Below are positions 59,833 through 64,000 of a DNA stretch of 64,000 nt, in pieces (position 1 is the first letter of the stretch; every line of letters starts with the position of its first letter). The notes under the pieces are model-generated. The model was not told the DNA's origin. It was given only the letters and a program-made list of their open reading frames with translations, and did not search any database. Both the position numbers and the translations under genes were made by a program. Source of the stretch: Firmicutes bacterium UBA5201 (lineage in GTDB: Bacteria > Bacillota > Clostridia > Peptostreptococcales > Acidaminobacteraceae); contig DHVT01000001.1 in the NCBI GenBank assembly GCA_002412775.1, forward strand, positions 66,745 through 130,744. The letters run 5' to 3'.

Positions 59833-62052
59833 ATGATAAAGGACAAAATTGATGTAAGGGACTTCATACAGAAAAATTATAGGCCCTACACCGGAGACGA
59901 TTCATTCCTTTGTGGAAAAACAGAAAAGACAAAAGTCATCTGGGACAAAGCTGAAGCCTTGATCGAAGAGGAAATCGAAAAAGGCATCATTGATATTGAG
60001 ACAACTGTTTTTTCTGGAATCGCAAATTTTGAAGCGGGATACATCGATCGGGAAAATGAAGTCGTGGTCGGGTTTCAAACGGACGCCCCACTAAAGAGAA
60101 TCATGAACCCATATGGTGGTTTCAGAATGCTTGAATCTTCACTTAAGGCTTACGATTACACAATGAGCGAGGAAATGTCGGATAGGTTCCAGGAATTTAG
60201 AAGAACCCACAACGATGGCGTTTTCGGCGCATACACCGAAGAAATGAAGATGGCAAGAAGTGTCGGACTTCTCACAGGACTGCCGGATGCCTATGGAAGA
60301 GGACGAATCATAGGCGATTACAGAAGAATCGCGCTTTATGGCACCGAGAAGTTGATTACTGAAAAATTTGACGACTACAAAGAGCTGTCAAGTCTACCTG
60401 CAATCGAAGATGCCATCAAGGCAAGAGAAGAAATTTCCATGCAGATTGAAGCGCTCAAAGCGATGGAAGTCATGGCAAAAGCATATGATTATGACCTGTC
60501 AAAACCAGCCCGAAATGCGGCTGAAGCCGTGCAACATTTTTACTTCGGTTATCTTGCGGCAATCAAAGAGAATAACGGCGCAGCAATGTCGTTGGGCAGA
60601 AACACCGTGTTCCTCGACATTTTCATAGAGAGAGATATTGAAAAAGGTGTATTGACCGAAGAGAGTGCACAGGAGTTGATCGACCAACTGGTGATCAAAC
60701 TCAGAATGGTGAGGCACCTCAGAACTCCGGATTACAACACGCTTTTCGCAGGAGATCCGACTTGGGTGACAGAGTCCATAGGTGGAATGGGAGTAGATGG
60801 GAGACCACTGGTCACCAAAACCGCTTATAGATTTTTGCACACTTTGACCAACCTGACCCCTGCACCAGAACCGAACATGACCGTGTTATGGTCGAAAGAC
60901 CTTCCTGACAATTTCAAACGCTATTGTGCAAAACTCTCCATAGAAACTGGCGCAATCCAATATGAAAACGATGATCTGATGCGTCCGATTTATGGGGATG
61001 ATTACGGCATCGCTTGTTGTGTGTCGCCGATGAAAATCGGAAAGGAAATGCAGTTTTTCGGAGCGAGAACAAACCTTGCCAAAGCAATGCTTTACAGCAT
61101 CAATTCGGGCAAAGATGAGTTCAAGTATGAGAAAGACGGTAGTGCGATTGAAGTGATTGAAGGCATTGAGTCACTCAGGACAGAAGGCCCACTGAATTTT
61201 GATGAAGTCATGGAACGGTTCAAAGCCGTAATGGACAAATTGGCAGGCATCTATGTGAACACTATGAACACAATCCACTATATGCACGACAAATATGCTT
61301 ATGAAAGTGGACAAATGGCACTTCACGACTCTTCTGTCCACAGGTATATGGCGTTTGGTGTGGCAGGGCTTTCAATCATCGCAGACTCGCTCAGCGCCAT
61401 CAAATACTCAAAGGTCACTCCTGTTAGAAATGAACAAGGCATTGCAGTGGACTTTAAAATCGATGGTGAGTTTCCAATGTTCGGAAATGATGATGACAGA
61501 GTCGATCAGCTGGCGGTTGAAGTGCTGGAGTATTTTTCAAAAGAGCTTAAGAGGCATCAGACGTATAGAAACGCTGAACATACATTATCCGTATTGACCA
61601 TCACTTCCAATGTGGTCTACGGCAAGAAGACCGGTGCGACTCCGGACGGGCGTGGAAGTGGCGAACCGTTTGCACCAGGAGCGAATCCAATGCACGGACG
61701 TGATACCAAAGGTGCGCTTGCATCGCTCAACTCGGTGGCAAAATTGCCGTTTGAAGGGGTTTGTCAGGATGGCATTTCAAATACATTCTCAATCGTTCCG
61801 GCAGCACTTGGAAGAGTGGAATCGGACCGTAGAAGCAATCTGGCAGGCATACTTGACGGTTACTTTGCTAAGAAGGCTTTCCATCTCAATGTCAATGTTC
61901 TGTCCAGAGAATTGTTGATGGATGCGATCGAGAATCCTTCAAAGTATCCTACTTTGACCATCAGGGTATCGGGATATGCAGTGCATTTCAATCGATTGAC
62001 CAGAGAGCAAAAAGAGGAAGTCATCAAAAGGACTTTCCACGAAAGGGTGTAA
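59833..62052 (+). CDS. pflB: Pyruvate formate-lyase (formate C-acetyltransferase)
   Basis: 739 residues. Active-site pair Cys-Cys in YGIACCVSPM (about 395-400) and the glycyl-radical loop RVSGYAVHFNRL near the C-terminus; IIGDYRRIALYG is typical of true PFL. Splits pyruvate into acetyl-CoA and formate under anoxic conditions. GGAGGA (59820-59825) sets ATG 59833; the reading frame stays open upstream to 59686 but there it crosses the promoter. First gene of pflB-pflA-crp. Confidence 0.95.
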   Translation: MIKDKIDVRDFIQKNYRPYTGDDSFLCGKTEKTKVIWDKAEALIEEEIEKGIIDIETTVFSGIANFEAGYIDRENEVVVGFQTDAPLKRIMNPYGGFRMLESSLKAYDYTMSEEMSDRFQEFRRTHNDGVFGAYTEEMKMARSVGLLTGLPDAYGRGRIIGDYRRIALYGTEKLITEKFDDYKELSSLPAIEDAIKAREEISMQIEALKAMEVMAKAYDYDLSKPARNAAEAVQHFYFGYLAAIKENNGAAMSLGRNTVFLDIFIERDIEKGVLTEESAQELIDQLVIKLRMVRHLRTPDYNTLFAGDPTWVTESIGGMGVDGRPLVTKTAYRFLHTLTNLTPAPEPNMTVLWSKDLPDNFKRYCAKLSIETGAIQYENDDLMRPIYGDDYGIACCVSPMKIGKEMQFFGARTNLAKAMLYSINSGKDEFKYEKDGSAIEVIEGIESLRTEGPLNFDEVMERFKAVMDKLAGIYVNTMNTIHYMHDKYAYESGQMALHDSSVHRYMAFGVAGLSIIADSLSAIKYSKVTPVRNEQGIAVDFKIDGEFPMFGNDDDRVDQLAVEVLEYFSKELKRHQTYRNAEHTLSVLTITSNVVYGKKTGATPDGRGSGEPFAPGANPMHGRDTKGALASLNSVAKLPFEGVCQDGISNTFSIVPAALGRVESDRRSNLAGILDGYFAKKAFHLNVNVLSRELLMDAIENPSKYPTLTIRVSGYAVHFNRLTREQKEEVIKRTFHERV

Positions 62053-62056
62053 GACA

Positions 62057-62818
62057 ATGAAAAGTGCAAATCTTCATTCAGTGGAAACCATGGGACTGGT
62101 GGATGGTCCTGGAATCAGAACCGTATTCTTCCTGCAGGGATGCCCTCTCAAATGCAGTTATTGCCATAATCCGGACTCCCAACATTTCATGGGTGGGAAT
62201 AGAATAACCGTGGATGAAGTCCTGGAGACTGCCAAAAGGTATAAGGAATACTACGATGCTTCGGGCGGTGGAGTCACATTTTCAGGTGGAGAAGCGCTGA
62301 TGCAAGGTGAATTTGTTGCGGAGGCATTCAAAACGCTGAAGAAAAATGGCATTTCCACTTGTCTGGATACCTCAGGATATGGAGTGGCACGTCATTACGA
62401 CTCCGTACTCAAATACACGGACCACATTTTGCTCGACATCAAGCATGTCGATGAGGATGAGCACATTCAACTCACAGGAAGAAATATGGATGGCATCAAA
62501 CATTTCATTGAAGTCCTGAAGGGTTTCAAAGGCGGAATCACCATCAGACACGTCATGATTCCAGATCAGACAGACCACTATGAAATGATGGACCGCATCC
62601 TCGAAATGGTAACCTCCATTCAAAAAAAGGTTGATAAAATCGAGATATTACCGTATCATAAAGCTGGAACTGAAAAATATTCTCAATTGAATATACCGTA
62701 CAAATTTGAAATGGTACCGGCTATGGATCCAGTGAGGGCACAGGTGTACGAAGCTTATGTCAACGCTCGTCTGGAAACCATCAAGATTTTGGAATCAGAG
62801 CAATTGAAAGCGGTATAA
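62057..62818 (+). CDS. pflA: Pyruvate formate-lyase activating enzyme
   Basis: 253 residues. Radical-SAM motif CPLKCSYC (Cys-x3-Cys-x2-Cys, about 30-37), VDGPGIRTVFFLQGC upstream of it, and FSGGEALMQ. Generates the glycyl radical on PflB. Four bases after the pflB stop. Confidence 0.96.
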   Translation: MKSANLHSVETMGLVDGPGIRTVFFLQGCPLKCSYCHNPDSQHFMGGNRITVDEVLETAKRYKEYYDASGGGVTFSGGEALMQGEFVAEAFKTLKKNGISTCLDTSGYGVARHYDSVLKYTDHILLDIKHVDEDEHIQLTGRNMDGIKHFIEVLKGFKGGITIRHVMIPDQTDHYEMMDRILEMVTSIQKKVDKIEILPYHKAGTEKYSQLNIPYKFEMVPAMDPVRAQVYEAYVNARLETIKILESEQLKAV

Positions 62819-62834
62819 CGGAAAAGGTGATTTT

Positions 62835-63554
62835 ATCAGCGCAAGAAAATGTACCCGTGAAAACTGCATAAACTGTGGTAAATTGCTTTGTATCAACAAC
62901 ATTCCACTGCTTTCCAATCTCACGAATGAAGAAATAGAAAAAGTTTCGATAGGTGTTTCCTCGGAAACTTACAAAAAAGGGGAAAGTGTATTCAAACAAG
63001 GTGAAAAAGCCAATAAACTTTATATTGTATGTTCCGGTAAGATCAAGATTTTCAAAAACACCATCGAAGGCAAAGAACAGATTCTTTATATTTTGTCCGA
63101 AGGCGATTTTATAGGCGCTTTCAACCTGCTCAAGGAAGATGAATTTGATTTCAATGCTGTGGCGCTTGAAAACACAACGGTGAGTATGCTTGAGAAATCC
63201 TCGTTTGATCAGATTGTGCTATCGAATCCGAGCATCACACTCAAGATATTTGAAAAGGCTTATGAGAGGATCATAAAAGCCGAGAGTCTTGTAGAACGCC
63301 TTTCCAGCAGCAATCCCGATGCCAAAGTGATCGGACTGCTCGTGGACCTTTGTGAAAATTTCGGCACTCAGACAGAAGATGGCATATTGCTCACACTCAG
63401 CATCAACAGAGAGGAAATGGGCAGTTATGCCGGTATCGCCAGGGAGACCATGTCCAGAAAACTTGGACTGTTTCAGGAAATGGGATTGATCCAACTGATT
63501 GGCATGAAAAAAATATTGATCTACGATGTCGTAAAACTTAAAAGTATGATTTGA
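62835..63554 (+). CDS. Second Crp/Fnr-family regulator with N-terminal cysteines; start codon unusual
   Basis: About 239 residues if translation starts at ATC 62835. The usual start candidate, TTG 62883, has no ribosome site and would cut off a cysteine motif (CTRENCINCGKLLC) that matches GCVTCGDKLC of the paralogue at 7257-7973, followed in both by (L/F)SNL. AAAAGGTGA at 62822-62830 lies four bases before ATC 62835, where ATG would be expected, and no ATG, GTG or TTG is in frame there. cNMP-fold domain, then HTH INREEMGSYAGIARETMSRKL. Co-transcribed with pflBA and a likely activator of the -41.5 sites. Confidence 0.8.
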   Translation: MSARKCTRENCINCGKLLCINNIPLLSNLTNEEIEKVSIGVSSETYKKGESVFKQGEKANKLYIVCSGKIKIFKNTIEGKEQILYILSEGDFIGAFNLLKEDEFDFNAVALENTTVSMLEKSSFDQIVLSNPSITLKIFEKAYERIIKAESLVERLSSSNPDAKVIGLLVDLCENFGTQTEDGILLTLSINREEMGSYAGIARETMSRKLGLFQEMGLIQLIGMKKILIYDVVKLKSMI

Positions 63555-63556
63555 GA

Positions 63557-63584
63557 AACGTCCGGTTCGTCCGGATGTTTTTTT
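63557..63584 (+). terminator. Terminator of the pfl-crp operon
   Basis: ACGTCCGG-TTCGT-CCGGATGT then TTTTTTATC. Confidence 0.85.
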
Positions 63585-63603
63585 ATCATCACTGGCAAGA
63601 ATA

Positions 63604-63624
63604 CTCCTTCCTCTTAGGTGGGAG
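63604..63624. other. Hairpin upstream of tnpB, possible element end
   Basis: CTCCTTCC-TCTTA-GGTGGGAG, one mismatch, followed by the direct repeat GAATTGC...GAATTGC (about 63627-63644). Subterminal hairpins of this kind occur at IS200/IS605 ends; assignment is tentative. Confidence 0.4.
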
Positions 63625-63713
63625 ATGAATTGCGGTTGAATTGCCTGATTTTAAAACGAACACTTGTTCTAAAAATTGAGTTGTGATATACTATTTGTAA
63701 GGGGTTGATTCGA

Positions 63714-64000
63714 ATGCACAGAGCCTACAAATATAGAATATATCCAACAATTGATCAAGCTGAACTGATCAATAAAAACATCGGCTGTAGTAGATTCATC
63801 TACAACCATTTTTTAGCCCTGTCAAAAAGCGATAAATACCTTGGCTACAATGAGTATGCCAAAAGACTCACAATCCTAAAGAAAGCATACCCTTTCCTGA
63901 AGGAAGTGGAATCAACTTCCCTTCAGCAAACTTTAAGAGACCTGGACAGCGCTTATTCCAGATTCTTTAAAAAGCTGGCTAGGTTTCCAAAATTCAAAGA
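63714..64000 (+). CDS. tnpB: TnpB/OrfB-type protein of an IS200/IS605-family element, N-terminal part
   Basis: 95 codons are visible before the window ends. The start MHRAYKYRIYPTIDQAELINKNIGCSRFIYNHFL is the conserved N-terminus of TnpB (OrfB), the RNA-guided nuclease of IS200/IS605 and IS607 elements; SLQQTLRDLDSAYSRFFKK and FPKFK follow as usual. ATG 63714 is preceded by AAGGGG. RuvC residues and the right end with its guide RNA would lie beyond the window. No TnpA gene lies just upstream. Confidence 0.9.
   Translation, partial: MHRAYKYRIYPTIDQAELINKNIGCSRFIYNHFLALSKSDKYLGYNEYAKRLTILKKAYPFLKEVESTSLQQTLRDLDSAYSRFFKKLARFPKFK

Overview
The window reads as a chromosomal segment of a low-to-moderate GC, anaerobic Gram-positive bacterium of the Clostridia type. 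The signs are strong GGAGG ribosome sites, lipobox-type exported lipoproteins instead of periplasmic proteins, a T-box leader in front of a tRNA synthetase gene, FMN and SAM riboswitches, pyruvate formate-lyase with its activase, a two-domain flavodiiron protein, MinD-like ATPases with inserted ferredoxin domains, and several hemerythrin/PAS proteins. The many rhodanese, TusA and YeeE/YedE genes would suit a thiosulfate- or sulfur-reducing fermenter such as a Fusibacter/Acidaminobacter relative, but that is a guess. No rRNA, tRNA, CRISPR array or prophage was seen.

Layout. 1-6.5 kb: end of a cold-shock gene, Ca2+-type P-ATPase (-), RarD, a PhoB/PhoR-like two-component pair, guanine deaminase (-). 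6.7-10 kb: YvlD-like membrane protein, a Crp/Fnr regulator (-) and, divergently, a NO/O2 defence operon (RIC/ScdA and flavodiiron protein) with a Crp/Fnr-type palindrome at about -41.5. 10-12.6 kb (-): operon of a B12-binding protein, FtsX-type permease and ABC ATPase. 12.7-18.4 kb: SRAP protein, a repeat element, a T-box leader with a duplicated antiterminator, archaeal-type AspRS, a DegS/NarL-type two-component pair, and a lipoprotein with an ApbE-type flavinylation motif. 18.4-24.3 kb: a second repeat-rich stretch, a DUF438/hemerythrin/PAS protein (-), and a Fur-boxed operon of Fe-S/ATPase proteins (DUF134, two NifX-like, two MinD-ferredoxin, one Mrp/Nbp35). 24.3-28.7 kb: FMN riboswitch and ribD-ribE-ribBA-ribH plus a HAD phosphatase. 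28.7-36.2 kb: DUF3784 protein, an apparently leaderless MarR gene, a signalling operon (V4R, GGDEF, hemerythrin/PAS, thioredoxin-like), and an SsuABC-like importer. 36.2-40.3 kb: sulfur-trafficking block (TrxR-Trx fusion, split YeeE/YedE, TusA, LysR, second TusA). 40.4-49.1 kb: glycan genes (GT2, ATP-grasp, GT39, DegT aminotransferase, sugar-nucleotide dehydratase) interrupted by two exported rhodanese lipoproteins, one with four rhodanese domains, under a near-perfect Rex operator. 49.2-57.6 kb: ArsR with a split permease and a NapH-like ferredoxin, an orphan XRE protein, UNG, Fur-boxed DUF3793-flavodoxin, and metNIQ under a SAM riboswitch. 57.7-64 kb: SDR, lipoate ligase, a third repeat locus, pflB-pflA and a second Crp/Fnr regulator, then the start of a TnpB gene cut by the window end.

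How it fits together. Much of the window concerns redox and anaerobic physiology. Two Crp/Fnr paralogues with N-terminal CxxCxxxxC motifs each sit beside an operon whose promoter has the same palindrome at the same spacing. Two Fur boxes control Fe-S assembly and a flavodoxin. A Rex box controls the rhodanese lipoproteins. The most unusual structure is a dispersed mosaic repeat at three loci (13.3, 18.7 and 59.5 kb): short hairpins with variable stems separated by a constant 9-base AAAACCACT/AGTGGTTTT spacer, accompanied at two of the loci by 9-base GAGCAGGRA-type tandem repeats and a GGGGACAGGT motif.
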